64,000 bases of DNA from Kalaharituber pfeilii (Eukaryota; Ascomycota; Pezizomycetes; Pezizales; Pezizaceae). Within the stretch, counting starts at the first letter, position 1. Each line of letters starts with the position of its first letter. Below are positions 35,878 to 48,425 of the stretch, piece after piece. The notes below the pieces were generated by a model. That model was given only the letters and a program-made list of their open reading frames with translations, made no database searches and had not been told where the DNA came from. The stretch lies in the NCBI GenBank assembly GCA_015179045.1, contig WHUZ01000005.1, forward strand, positions 620,001-684,000. Reading direction: 5' to 3'. Position numbers and translations under genes: made by a program.

Positions 35878-36982
35878 GGGGTATTCAGACTAGAAATATC
35901 CGATCGGATACGTATTCACCCATATGCGGACATGACTTTCCCCTAGTCTGAACGCCCGGTAAAAATCAACGTACGCGAAATCAGGAGTTTTACCCCGGAT
36001 ATGGGGTCCTCTCTACACGCAAAATTTTGGCGTCATATCCGACAGTTTTTGGGACGTATCTGGTGCTTGGCGTCATACACGTGACAGTTATGATTTTGCG
36101 CAGTCTCAAGTAGCGGTACCTCATTAACCACTAGGCAATAAGCCCCTTGAGTATCTCATCCTCCATCTCCTCAACTGTCATTTCAGAGTCCAAATGGCCG
36201 TTGTCAAGCTCGTCGTCATATTCCTCCTCCAACCATTTATCTCTTCTGCCGCATCCACTTCTGATTCGTCAGAAGACCCATCATCCTCAGATTCAGAACT
36301 TGAAGATGACGAATCATCGCTACTGGAGTTGCTTGACCAATCAGAAGAGTCGCTTTCAGGGTTCATCTCCTCTTCTGCCAATACTTCCCCAAGCGTCTCC
36401 TCTAACTCCTCTGCCACCTCTTCCCATCCCTGTTCCACACTCTCAACACTATCCCTGATTACCTCCGCAGTGTGATTTAGCTTCTCTTGTTCATTCCTAG
36501 CTTGCTGACCGTTCCAATAACCATTTATCAATTTGCGCTTGTCGCTCACCCGTGGCATGTTGCGTGGCTTTTTGCGTGGGACTTAGGCTCGTGGAACTTC
36601 GTGGCTGATGTTATTTGGAAACTGGCTCACGCACTTGTGGACTTAGGAATTTCTAAGTTCAGACGGAGGTAGACTAAAGGGTCATGCAACCAGCCTACTG
36701 CAAGCCAAGACCACTGCCTTCATCTGCACGTGGCGCCTACATGTGACTTCATGAGCATATCTACCAGATATGATTTCCCATATTCAATCGGATATGACGG
36801 TCCAATATCCGGACATGAGGACCCCATATCTGCCCGTATCCGACCGTATAAGTACGCTTCAAGTAGTCTCCGGACCGGATATGAAAATTCATCGTAGGGC
36901 ACCGAACACGATTTTCCTATCCGGATTTTTGGGATTTTCATATCTACCATATCCGATCGGATATTTCTAGTCTGAATACCCC
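35878..36982. mobile_element. 1.1-kb inverted-repeat DNA transposon, internally deleted
   Basis: Perfect ends GGGGTATTCAGACTAGAAAT and its reverse complement, extending into the palindrome ATCCGATCGGAT; inverted repeats are at least 32 bp. TA flanks both ends. Internal copies of ATATCCG/CGGATATG are frequent near both ends. A minus-strand ORF at 36178-36558 (126 codons) begins MPRVSDKRKLINGYWNG and becomes Glu/Ser/Asp-rich; it resembles the N-terminal part of a host-type or Harbinger-type transposase but carries no catalytic domain. The superfamily is uncertain (PIF/Harbinger possible). Confidence 0.75.
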
Positions 36983-38328
36983 TACTATATACATACTTGA
37001 ATGGGTCGGTGCAACCAGACTATACTTGAATGTGTACGAGAATTAACCTTTTGGAACACGTCATCTTGCTTAATCTGTATACTCCTCAGGTACGTGACCT
37101 GGAAAATCATGTATATTGACGTTCCGTGTATATACTCGATGGAGCATTTTAATAGAATACTATAAAATTCAGGGACTTAACGATAAGATTTTCTATCGAT
37201 GTCAACTGAATCTCATAACGTCCTGAAGCTCATGACTGTAGCCTTACACAAAAAGTTTCCATATCCGATGCGGGTGGAAATAATACTAGTTCGGGTCGTT
37301 AATGGACATAGTAATGGGTGCCAGTTCGCCTTCAGCTTTATAAACTCTCTCGGGACGTCTGAGAACGAAAAGAGCATTTGTAGTTGTCTTAGAATCTATC
37401 AGAGTATTGTAAGCAACTCGTAATTAATTGTTTCGCCACAGATTTAGCATCATATGTTGGAGCTCTACTAATGCAGAGACGCATAGAGACTTGCATTGAC
37501 CAACAGCATTCCATAGGAGCTATCTTTCAAGGTGCCTACCGACCGTGTTAGAGAGACGGATGGTGTATACTGGCTGGAAATAAGAGATGAAAATGTATTG
37601 CATGTAAGAGGTACTATCCAATTAGTCTCGTAACCAGACTTAGTCAGCGGTCGCATGAAATCTGCGGGCATACACATGCACGAAACTCCGCTTAGTCAGA
37701 CATCTGTTACGAGACTACTATCCAATGAGCTTACTGGTTTCATTTTCTAGGTATGTAAGTCGGGAGCCGTTGTGAACTGGAAATCGTCTTCAGATGTGGC
37801 CCAATACGTACGCTCCTACCTCAGTTTGAGAAAGATGTTGGTATTCACACATACTAGTAAATATGTAGAGGAACGAATTCGAATGTGGGAACCTGCTGTT
37901 TTCACGCTCCAATTTAAGTGCTCCCACAGCATGTATATAGTGGCTATTTGCTATGAAAAATTGTGAAAGTTCAATTGCTAAATCCTTTGCTGTTGCATTA
38001 CCGAAGTATTGTCCTGACTTCAAGTGCTTATTGTTTGATTGAGTCCTGCCCAAATTCGCAACTACCATAAGGGGAATTGAGACACGGATACGGTTGCTCA
38101 ATCTGGTTAGGGTAACTGCAACCCAGCTTCGCTGAGTCAGTAATTAACCTTTTTGAATGCCCTCGACACTTCAACCTCAGTGCATACCATCACAAGCCCA
38201 CCATTGGACTTGAAACTTCTACGTTTTAGAATTGCACCTTGCGATTAGCATAAAGCTTGATCGATTATATATAAAATTATTGCCTCTCCTCAGCGACATC
38301 ATTCTCACGTGCACCGACGTCTTTTCAA
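36983..38328. other. Intergenic region
   Basis: No gene recognised apart from the 95-bp element at 37623. The last 100 bp should hold the promoter of the DUF3605 gene. Confidence 0.4.
37623..37717. mobile_element. 95-bp MITE with 9-bp target duplication
   Basis: Begins TAGTCTCGTAACCAGA and ends CTGTTACGAGACTA, an inverted pair. It is flanked by perfect 9-bp direct repeats CTATCCAAT (37614-37622 and 37718-37726). A 9-bp duplication is the signature of Mutator-like transposases. The shared terminus with 59434-59469 makes a family. Confidence 0.75.
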
Positions 38329-39074
38329 ATGCCGCATCCAGTTTTTACCACTGAGGAACTTGCTCTGCTGAAGGAAACAAACTATGTTCTTTCAGAAAAG
38401 GATTCTATGCAGCTATCTACACCAGATGACAAGTTCAAAAGACTATCATGGGAGGATATCTGCACAATTGTTCAAGAGAACAGGCTTGAAGACTTGAAAA
38501 GGGTTCCAAGTGATCTAAAACGCTATATTCTGTGGTGCGAGCAAGTGAAGAGGGACTGGAAAGGTGGAGTCATGGAGTTCATATTGAAGGAGCGCCTGCA
38601 GTGGGGCGATTGTGGGGGTAGTGACCTACAGAGGTCTTTGGTTCCAAGTAAAAAGGAGTTGTTTGAATCGGAAGGTGAGGTGTTGCAGTGATAGGGTAAA
38701 TCATACGTCAAGACTAATAAACTCGACTTCCGATAGATGATGTGAAAGTACTTGTTAACGATTGGCCATACGGATTGGCTCCGAGTATTGTTCACCTAGT
38801 CGTATGGACCAAGAATGCGATTCCCATCGGCCCAGATGGAGACCTTACTCCGGAGTCACGGAAGACGATTGATGAGTTTGTGAACATGGTATTTGGCAAC
38901 GTGATAGGGAACGAGAACGTAGTGTGGTTTAAGAATTGGCGAAGTCTGCAAACTGTCCCAAGTGTGGAACATTTTCATGTCCTTGTGAGAAATGCATCGG
39001 AAGATGCGATTTCGGGATGGACAGAAGGTCCATGGGGAACAAAGGGGAAGAGAAAGGAAAGATTGTTTAATTAA
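38329..39074 (+). CDS. DUF3605 protein (GlcNAc-induced protein 1-like)
   Basis: Two exons, 38329-38674 and 38737-39074, joined by a 62-nt intron, give 227 residues. The join restores ESE-DDVKVLVNDWPYG. Family hallmarks are visible: SWEDICTIVQENRLEDLKR with PSDLKRYILWC in the N-terminal half, then VKVLVNDWPYGLAPSIVHLV, VVWTKNAIP and a C-terminal VVWFKNWRSLQTVPSVEHFHV. This is the layout of DUF3605, whose Candida member Gig1 is induced by N-acetylglucosamine. The WFKN...HFHVL block resembles the HIT-like ending of this family. Its biochemical role is unknown. No signal peptide or membrane segment. Confidence 0.85.
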
Positions 39075-40711
39075 TGATTTTGGCAAAGGGCATAAGGAAA
39101 ACACAAAATTTGAGATGCACTAGACACAATATTGAGAAGGGGGATATATGGGGAAGTTCCTTTGAGGATAGGGTGCAATACAATAGCAAATCAGGAACGG
39201 GATTCAGAGGGATTGGGTACTGGTGACTCTTTGGTGGGCTTCAATGATATATGATAGTTGCGTCGAAGTGGGGAAGCCTAGGTGCGACTGAATCAAGCTG
39301 GAATTACGTGTCAATATCCCTCAGCAATTGCGAGCGGAATTTACATTGGCAGGCTGACTGAAGGATTGAGTGAGTGTTCGGCAAGCCAATCGACGGCTTG
39401 GAGTTCCTCTCTTAGGGGACATATCGACCAGGGCAACACGGCACAGAGGGTTAAAATAGGGTGATGGTGGACATTGCGGGTGGGACATGCAGCCTGCAAC
39501 GAGGAATAGGCCGACGGTAGGTCGGAATGAGGGCCAGTTTACGAGATTCATGGACGCAAATTGGGTTGAGACAACTATGGTGCAGGTGGGTGAGATAAAT
39601 GTCTTCAGGCAAGCAAGGGAGAAAATGGACCAATTGCTCCCCCAACACTTGCACAAACCGAGCTCAACTTCAGGAGATCTTACTCCTTTTATGGCACACT
39701 TGGACGGAAAGGTCGATTGAACCCACTTCTTGCATGACACCATAATCTCAGCTTTGGAGGCTGACAGGTGAGCCGAATTGTTCAACGTTTCTTACTGTAT
39801 ACTTTCATACTATAAAAAGATTCAAGGTGCATTAACTTCTTCGTCTTGGAGATTATACCCTGAGTTCAAGATGAATGCTGTTATACACTTGAGTTTGCAT
39901 GTATTTTCGTTTCACATGGTTAGCTCTAGATTTATTTTTGATTTACGCACCAATATGTACTTTAATTGGCATGTTGAGGATTTAATGGCGATTTCTAGAC
40001 AATCAATAATGGCTCACGTATCTTGGTGGTATAAATGGAGCTAAAGGTTTGTTGCACACTATGCAAGTAGTTCACCCGTATGGGTTCCAATACGCAAACC
40101 GAGACATACAGATGATAACCCTGGGATTATGATACCTTCAAAACGCCAAGACTAACCCCTGCCCGGCCACACAAACTTCAAGTGCCAAAAGTGAGCTGGA
40201 AAGCAGCCTGTCCAACCGGTCTTGATTTTGGAGGGGACACTGAGGCTATTTTCCTGTGCTCTGCGCTCCCAGTAATGTCACGCCGCGCCCCAGAACGCGC
40301 CCACCCACACGCCGAGTTTTACCTCACTGACGCCTGCGGTGCTGGAGCTTGCCTTCGGTACGTTGCGGTCAGTGTTCGACATACCGTTCGTAGATAGTTA
40401 AGTAGAACAGCGTCGCATAGCTTCTGAGGTTAGGTAGCTAGGGGTTCTTTCCTTCCAGCGGCCCCCACCTCCCACTGCCCGCCTCCCATCACCTCCCTCA
40501 GACTCTTGCGTATAAATACCCCCCTTCTTCCCAGCCTCCAGTACCTTTTTCTTCCTTTTGATTTCTTGAAGCAACGCCCAACGACGACCTCATCTATTTT
40601 TCCGTCGCCACACCAACAGCCAACCCTAACGCAACATACGCGTTACCCTGACTATTTTTTCTTCCTATACAGCTCAACTCATACATCGTCTATTGAAATC
40701 TTTAAGCAAGC
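39075..40711. other. Intergenic region upstream of histone H4
   Basis: Frames at 39321-39785 (minus) and 39487-39720 (plus) overlap and neither shows a domain. 40440-40710 is C/T-rich and contains the H4 core promoter and 5' UTR. Confidence 0.4.
40511..40518 (+). promoter_or_regulatory. TATA box, histone H4
   Basis: TATAAATA in the context GCGTATAAATACCCC, about 194 bp before the H4 ATG, followed by a CT-rich 5' leader typical of highly expressed fungal genes. Confidence 0.6.
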
Positions 40712-41586
<875 letters not shown>

Positions 41587-42358
41587 ATGACTTGTTTGGT
41601 CCTTCGGCGTTTGGTATTGAGCGGAGGATTCAAGGAAGAAAGAGGGAGGACATACCGCTATGCATTTGGTGGCACGATCAATAGTCATATTTTCATTGCC
41701 ACAATTGAAAGAATAATACATGGTTCACCACCACCAACTCAACTGATATATGAATACTGACCGTCCGTTCCACGTCTTTTCATCGTTCTACTCATTTTAA
41801 CCTCATGTGCCTTCCGTCAAGTGGCGTTGCTTCCAATCCAAGTCTTCATTCTCTACTTGCGTTGAGTTACTTGATGCGCTTGATTTTACTGATATATTTA
41901 ACCGTGTATTTGTTCACCGCAGCCGTTGGCAAGGCCTCAAACTGTATTTACATGCTCATGCGCTGATTTCTGCTGTTTCATGCTTGGAACAATGGAGTGG
42001 AGGAGAATGAATGTTCTATTGATGCTTGGTTTAAGTGATGAATTTTACTGTTGCTTTTTTGCTACTTTGCTCGTTTCCCAGTGTGATACTTCTATCTGCC
42101 CACTGCTGTCGCTCTCATTACGCTCTCGTTATGTCAACCTTGTGTACTACAGTTTCCACGCTACTGCAGGGCGTTCAAATGAAAGGAGCTTCTGAAAGCT
42201 TTCCACATGGATCCGGATGGAATGTACTAGTTGCAGCCTGCTCAGTCGGTGAATGAGTTAGGAGGTACAAAGCATACAGGGAAGAGGGCGCATTTATACT
42301 CGAAGAAATATCATTGTACCGCAGGCTACATTTTTCGATCTTACCCAAACTTGATGCC
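41587..42358. other. Intergenic region between convergent H4 and PPTase
   Basis: Probably the two 3' UTRs. Short forward ORFs have no motif. Confidence 0.5.
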
Positions 42359-43303
42359 TTATTGCTTCTGCCCGTTGTTATGCCATGGTAGTACGTCCCG
42401 TTCGATATCCACCCTCATCCAATCCCCCACTAGATCCTCATCCGCCAACCACTCTCGCTCCGTTGCAATAGCAATGTAATACCTTCCTGTCTCGCCCTCC
42501 TCATCATTATCATCCTCATCTTTTCTGTCATAGGACTCAAGTTCCAGATACCAGTGCGGCTGCTCCACACCAGACAGATAAAGTTTTGTACCGATATACC
42601 GCCTCGTTCCAGGCTCGTCAACATCAAAGATCTTCACATTTCGAAACTCAATAAGCGTGAGGTCAGTTACGAGGCCGGTCCCGGTGGCCTTGACGTAAGC
42701 TTCCTTCAAGGCCCAGTGGATGTAGAACATCCGGATCTTCAGCGGCCATGTGGCTTGCGTGTTAATCGCAGAGACCTCTCGAGCGGTGAAGATGGCAGCG
42801 GAGGGGTTGAGGAAGGAGGCGAGGAAGTCCTCTGGGGGATGTGAGCGACGCGCAAGTGTGGACGGGACGACATCGACGCCTATTTGCCTAGGAGGAGTAG
42901 CGGGGGTTATAGGCTTGGGAGGGAGGAAGGGTGAGGGGAGGAGGGCGGCGAGGACGACAAGTCCGGAGTGGTGCGAGACGTTGTAGTCGTAGATGAGGGG
43001 ATACTGGCGGTCGGAGTCAGGCAGCGGCACATAGCCAGGGCGGCCACTTTCAGGGTCTTTCCATAGTTTTACCGCTTGTAGTGTGATGGTGGGGTCAACG
43101 GAGCGGTGGGTTTGGCAGACTAGAAGGCGCTGGAGCAACTGGGATCCCAGGGCTAGCTTCTTGTCTTCCAAGTGATAGTATCTCGTGATCGGGGCGCGGG
43201 AGGTAGCTGGTAGAAGCTGTAGGGGGAGGGGAGTCGATATTGCGGAGCTACGCAGCGCATAACGAACGAGGCCAGGAAGCGGCGATGGGTCGGTGGAGGA
43301 CAT
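42359..43303 (-). CDS. 4'-phosphopantetheinyl transferase (Sfp/NpgA-like)
   Basis: A single exon. The second in-frame ATG (43303, MSSTDPSPLPGLVRYAL) gives 314 residues and starts where family members start; an upstream ATG at 43408 would add 35 residues that look non-conserved. It transfers phosphopantetheine from CoA to carrier proteins (fatty acid, polyketide, nonribosomal peptide and lysine synthesis). Visible motifs: YDYNVSHHSGLVVLA (P1/P2 region), QIGVDVVPS (metal-binding Asp), and MFYIHWALKEAYVKATGTGL (the W-x-x-KEA-x-x-K signature). A low-complexity acidic stretch (DRKDEDDNDEEGE) sits near the C-terminus. It lies head to head with SND2, 169 bp apart. Confidence 0.9.
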   Translation of the reverse strand: MSSTDPSPLPGLVRYALRSSAISTPLPLQLLPATSRAPITRYYHLEDKKLALGSQLLQRLLVCQTHRSVDPTITLQAVKLWKDPESGRPGYVPLPDSDRQYPLIYDYNVSHHSGLVVLAALLPSPFLPPKPITPATPPRQIGVDVVPSTLARRSHPPEDFLASFLNPSAAIFTAREVSAINTQATWPLKIRMFYIHWALKEAYVKATGTGLVTDLTLIEFRNVKIFDVDEPGTRRYIGTKLYLSGVEQPHWYLELESYDRKDEDDNDEEGETGRYYIAIATEREWLADEDLVGDWMRVDIERDVLPWHNNGQKQ

Positions 43304-43472
43304 AATGGCTGGTGGGCTGCTGAGAGCTTCGCGGGCTGCGATTGGCCGCTGGGGTAGAGAGCATGGCTGAGTCAGCAGAGGCACCAGGAAGGGACCAGAA
43401 GAGGCCACCAGGTCTATCCAGCATCAGCGCAATCCAAGGGCCTTCGCGAGCAATACACCTACTCAGAGAGCA
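43304..43472. promoter_or_regulatory. Short bidirectional promoter, PPTase/SND2
   Basis: Only 169 bp separate the two start codons, so both promoters must overlap here (or lie inside the neighbouring 5' leader). No clear TATA box is seen. Confidence 0.6.
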
Positions 43473-44115
43473 ATGGCGCAAGTATGTATGACGGCTTTTG
43501 TTACCATTTGACCAGCACATCTACTGACTATCTACAGAAAGCAGCCAAACAGATTGCCCGCCGCAATGCGACTGCCCTGAACCAGCTCCACATTATTTCC
43601 GCCTCTATCCACGCCTTCTTCATCTTCTACCGGCTCCTCATCCACCGCCGCTCTATATCTACCTCCGTGCTAACAAAATATGTCCTGTTCTCGCTCCCTG
43701 CTGTTCTCATTGAGTTGTACCTGGAGAAGATTTCCCGACCGAAATATGCGGCTGGGGGTGACCTCCGTCGCGCCGGGGAGGATCTAGACGCCAAAGGCCT
43801 TATGGAGTATATGTGGGACGTAGTGTACGTGACATGGGGATGCTTGATCGGCGCTGCGCTGCTTGGGGAATGGTTTTGGTGGCTATTGGTGAGCTGTCCT
43901 AGTTGCCTGTGAGGACTCTTATTTGTTGACACGAGATATAGATCACTGTGCCATTGTATGCTGGATACCTCGCAGTTTCGACGTTCCTTGGTATAAGGAA
44001 GACCTTCGGTGGCATGGGCGGGGGGGAAGCAGGTGAAGGACAGGATGAGGCCGGGCTGAGTAATAGACAGAAAAAGCTAGAGAAAAAAGGAGGACAGAAG
44101 ATCAGGTATCGCTGA
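43473..44115 (+). CDS. SND2: SRP-independent targeting protein 2 (SND2/TMEM208)
   Basis: Exons 43473-43481 (only MAQ), 43538-43888 and 43942-44115 give 177 residues. It starts MAQ-KAAKQIARRNATALNQL, the typical family start, with membrane segments around HIISASIHAFFIFYRLL, VLFSLPAVLIELYLE, and a paired hairpin WGCLIGAALLGEWFWWLL / VPLYAGYLAVSTFLG. It ends with a basic tail SNRQKKLEKKGGQKIRYR. Snd2/TMEM208 is an ER membrane protein that, with Snd1 and Snd3, directs proteins with central or C-terminal membrane segments to the ER. Length and topology match the family. The 3-codon first exon is unusual but the GT-AG join is clean. Confidence 0.92.
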
Positions 44116-44731
44116 AAGGGACAGTTTATCCATTGAAAACTTCAATTTTCATTCAAGAGCATCGGATGGTAACTTGGGGTAAAAAAAAAAAAAAAGCTTA
44201 CGAACAGCACACCATGACTTGTAAAAACTGAGCATTTCTATTGATAATGCATAATAAACTCTAACTAATGGATAGTACTAAAATTGGAAAACTGCGTAAA
44301 GTGTGCAAGAAGGAGATGTTCAATGACATTGGTTTTGGCAAAGGAAGTCGGTGCCGAGAAATCAACGTATGGGAGCTCGGGAGTTCGGGAGCTCTAGCGG
44401 CTCTTTCTACCCTTTCTCCCTCATCGTTTGCGTATTTACTACAGATAATCACAAGGATATTTCAATACAATCGTTTATTCCGCTTCAGAAGGTCATTAAG
44501 CACCCTCATGATGCTACCAAGTTTCTGATACCTCTTGAACTTATAGACCTTTTATCTTGCCATCTATCTCATCTGTCATACAGTACATACACTTAATCTC
44601 CCTATACCCAGAACTCCCAACATCCCAACACCCCAACATCCACACACACAAACTCCCCAAAAAACGCCTTTAATGTTTCTAATTCCCTTGTTCACGAGAG
44701 CTCCCAATACCCTTGGTGAACGTTTGTGATT
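44116..44731. other. Intergenic region between convergent SND2 and MSS51
   Basis: An A15 run at about 44181-44195 lies after the SND2 stop. A CCCAACATC-type short repeat is seen near 44610-44650. No gene recognised. Confidence 0.5.
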
Positions 44732-46422
44732 CTAGATTGCCAAGACGCCCTCCTTCGGCACAGCCTCGTATCGCTTGCCTCGGAAAGCCCAGAGGCCCCA
44801 ATTACCCTGAGAGATGTCCGTGGGGTCGTTACTGTAGTCCATGGTCCCGTTAGTCAAACCTACTCTTTTTCCTTCCCTGCCCCTCCCGGGAGGAAGACAT
44901 AAACAACAGTGCAAAAACAAAAAAAGCAAAATACTCCGTGAACCCCACGGGAATAATAGTAGGTGGCACTCACTCGTTCAAGTCCCATCTCAAACTCTTA
45001 AACGCATTCTCGCCTGGCTGCAATAGTACGTCAAATTCCCCCTTACATTTGTCCATCACCCATTCAACGTCCCTCGTCAGATCTGCCTCCGTGTACCCCG
45101 TGCACAGAATAGGCACCTTAGTCTCCAGCAACTTTGGTAGCGTACCCTCCCACTCCGCGGAGCTGCCAGGGTGCCCGAATCCCGGATGGAAGCACACAAA
45201 GCAGTCAAAGTACGGGTCGTATGGCGCAAAATACCCTGCTTCGTGCAGCTTCTGGTAGTACTCGACAAAGGTGCTGATCTTCATGTGGTGGCTAACGCGC
45301 TCGATGACTGCGCCGTACGGGTTGAGGGGAGTCCGCTCGGGCAGTGGAAGCTCGGCCTCGCGATTGGACATGGATTCTGGGCCGATGAAAATGAGGTGAA
45401 AGAGGGACTGGGGGAACATGTAGCAAAGCTGGTGCCAGACTTCGCGGGGGAGGGATGATTCGGCGCGGGCACCGAGCATGAAGAGGCGGACAGGAGGCGA
45501 AGTTAGACGGAGACCCTTGATGGTTTGGCCAGTGCCGGTGAGGGGGGGGTGGAGAGTGTAGCGGAGGGCTAAAAGTTCAAATTAGCTATGTTTGCCCTAT
45601 AAAATAATGGCATGAAGCGGACGGAGACATACCAGCCACACTCTTCAAACCCTCCACCGTCAGCCTATTCCTCAAAGTATACGGACTCAACTCATGCAAG
45701 AAGCTCGTAATTGTTGTCGGATACGTCAACAGCTTCGTCACCTGCCTGAGGCTTCTTTCCTCGTTGATTGCTTCAAAGCCACGGGTGTACAAGAACGTAT
45801 CCCAATTCGTAAAATTGATAAGAGCCTCGTTGAGCTGGGTTCCGGGATACTGGAACTCCGGGAAGAACCGTCCACTGCGGAGGTCATGGTCGTCCTCATT
45901 GATCTCCCGCAGGGTGTCGCAGATGAGAACGTGGTTCTCATAGTCGCTCTCCCAGTGCTTCTCCGAGCAGTAAACAGGGATGCCGCAGTCAGGGCAAGTG
46001 AAGTTGATGTGCGTCGGGTGGTCGTGGGCGTGGTCAGGATGAGGGCAGTATGCGTTTGCCTTGATGTAAGCTGCGCGCTCACGCATGGAAGGTGACGGGG
46101 ACTGGTCCATAGGGTGAAAGAGGTTCCCCGGCTTCAGCAGAATCCGTGGATCCTGTGTCAATGGGTGCGGAAAGGACTTCTCCATGTATGGGGGCGGCGG
46201 CTGTGGGATTTCCGGTTCGGTCGTAAAGGCGCTCACGCTGCGGAGCTGCTGGTGGGTGCGGACACGGGGTGCCAATGCTCCATGCTGGCCCACTCGCGCA
46301 ACTGAGGGCGACTGGGAGAAGGGTCTGAGACTGATTTGTCGGAGTGATGTTGCAGGTCTAGCTCTCCTGGGAGTTCCGAGCAGCTGCTTAAAGCACTGTC
46401 GGCACGCTACTGACGGGCGCAT
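44732..46422 (-). CDS. MSS51: Mitochondrial translational activator Mss51
   Basis: Exons 46422-45633, 45568-44974 and 44831-44732 give 494 residues; an ATG 36 nt upstream (46458) would add 12. Mss51 activates COX1 mRNA translation and couples it to cytochrome oxidase assembly in the mitochondrial matrix. The N-terminus is basic and Ser/Arg-rich (SLRQISLRPFSQS), as expected for mitochondrial import, and includes a CRQCFKQL cysteine pair. The MYND-like zinc knuckle is intact: CPDCGIPVYCSEKHWESDYE...HVLICDTL, preceded by LFHPMDQSPSPSMRERAAYI. The C-terminal domain includes PYGAVIERVSH, CFHPGFGHPG and ends GNWGLWAFRGKRYEAV, the family tail. Confidence 0.93.
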
Positions 46423-47032
46423 CCTGGAATTTGAGAACTTGCGGTTTTCCCGGATCACTTGCGCTGAAACTGGGCGGAGTACTCTTCAGGCAGAGAGTGC
46501 AATTGGGAATGACGGTGGGGAGGATGCACCGGAGTGCGTTTCAACCCACCGTGCAATCGTATCGGCTGTTGTGTCAACAGGTCGGACGTCATTGTCACGT
46601 GAGTGGAAGTTAGCGGGGCGCCGGAGGCGACGCACGCCAAGCCCACCGGTCGGCATGCACGTGATGGTCTGAATCTCCTGCGAGCGCCTGAGGAATTCCT
46701 GAGGACGTAGCAGGTAACACAGCGAATCTGATAAGCGTTGGGATGAGATGCACATCAACCGCGTGCGAAGAGTAGTGTGAATATAGCCGTGGTGTATATG
46801 TGTATTCAGACGATACATGACAGATCAACTAACATGCCGTAATACATGTAATATGCAAAAAGAATAAATACTGTAGACTCAACCAACCAAGGAGGCCGCC
46901 CACCAAGTTAGTAGAAAGTAGTCCATATTCGCCATACCAGTTTCAACATTTTCGTAACCTCATTTTATGCAGGGAATCCGATAGACCTCCGTCTCCTGCA
47001 TACCCCATATTCTACCGGTAACCACCCCCCGC
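46423..47032. other. Spacer between MSS51 and PPCS (tandem, minus strand)
   Basis: Holds the MSS51 promoter and the PPCS 3' UTR. Antisense frames over this spacer are not supported. Confidence 0.5.
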
Positions 47033-48425
47033 TCAAGCCTGTACTCCGTCACTCTTTCCCTTCCTCTCTGCATTCTTTCTCTTTATTAACTCTTCATGCC
47101 TCCTCACACACTGCGGAATAATAATACTCTCAATCTCGTCCCCTTCACCCTCCACTATGGCCCCAGCGTGCGCGGGTCCATGCGGGTCCTCGTTCGATGG
47201 CAACCGGATCCATTGCTCGCCCTGGCGGTCGACAAAGACCACTTCGTACTTGCGCGTGCTAAGGAGGTTGCCGATGACGAGGTGGTGGGAGTAGCGTTCG
47301 AGAGACTGACGGCATTTATATAGAAGCAAGGAGGGATCGGTTTCAAGCTGTAGACAGAAAGTACCATTAGTACATTTAGAAATACATCACCGCAGTATTA
47401 CAGTAGCCCACCTTAAAGCTTATGATCATTGCATCCGGTGCCCATGCATCCACCAACTTCTTTAAAAACTTCGGCACCGGGTCTAAATCAATCACCAACT
47501 TCTGGCCCGTCGCAGTTGCCGTCTTCGCCTCACTATCTTTCTTCCCCTTCCCCACCTCACCAACCCCATCCACCCCATCCACCCCATCCACCACCACGGC
47601 CGCTGCGGAAGCCACGTCCCCATCCACCTTCTGCCCGTCCGCTCCCGTCTTCGATTGTTTCAGAATATTGTTCGGAATCTCTCCGCTCTGAATCTTATGC
47701 TCCACCATCCTGCTCGGCGGCACAAAGAAGTCACTTACCGCTGCGGCAAGATAAAACATGGCCATACCCCCTAGTGGACGCATACACATCGCAATTTCTC
47801 TCAATGTAAACAGATAGGTCGTTATCGTGGTAAACGGCAACAACAATAGCAAATTATGAGCCTTCGCCCTCCGATACTTCCTCAGCACCGTCAACATCGG
47901 CATCAAATACTGCTGCGGCACCTGAATCCTCGGCTCCCCCGGCACCACCTCCTCCTTATCTGGCACCCTCGCCGACCCCGGCGGCGCGATTGTCGGGATT
48001 GTCGTGGTCGTAATGAATGCCTCCTCCAAGAAATCCAAAAAGCAATTCGTGCTATGACTATAGTGCCGCGAGTACGGCAGCAAACTGAACTGCCGATGCA
48101 GGAATATCACAGCGTACCCGGCCTCGAGGAAGTACTCCGCCGACGTCGCCCCGCGGGTTCCAGCCGAGAAGTTGTCGATGAAGCGCACAGTCTGGTTTTC
48201 GAGTGGCACGGTGGTGCCGCCAGAGGAGACGAGGACGACTCGCCGGTTCTGGGAGACATGGTATTGGATGAATTCGGAGGCAAGGCGGGAGTGTGCAGCG
48301 AGGGTAGGCGGCGGGGGGTTGGTATCAAAGTAGTGGTTTTCGGAGAGCTCGTGGGCGTGGGCGGTTACATCTGGCATGGTTGCCGAGGAGGGGAATTCGA
48401 TATCAGAGGCTCCGTAGAAGTCCAA
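47033..48425 (-). CDS. CAB2: Phosphopantothenate-cysteine ligase
   Basis: Exons 48425-47412 and 47347-47033 give 442 residues. The enzyme joins 4'-phosphopantothenate and cysteine, the second step of CoA synthesis. Eukaryotic PPCS motifs are present: VVLVSSGGTTVPLEN (nucleotide-binding start), VRFIDNFSAGTRGA, AEYFLEAGYAVIFLHR, MAMFYLAAAVSDFFVP, then KLVIDLDPVPKFLK and MIISFK. The second exon carries YEVVFVDRQGEQW and the C-terminal helix. A low-complexity insert at about residues 276-302 (VDGVDGVDGVGEVGKGKK) comes from a CCACCCCAT DNA repeat. CoA made here is the substrate of the PPTase encoded 5 kb away, a functional link but not evidence of co-regulation. Confidence 0.92.

Noticed and set aside
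39321..39785. 154-codon minus-strand ORF after the DUF3605 gene
   Set aside because: Overlaps an equally open forward frame, with no recognisable domain in either.
48107..48328. Alternative frames over the PPCS start
   Set aside because: Overlap the well-supported PPCS exon; high GC opens other frames.
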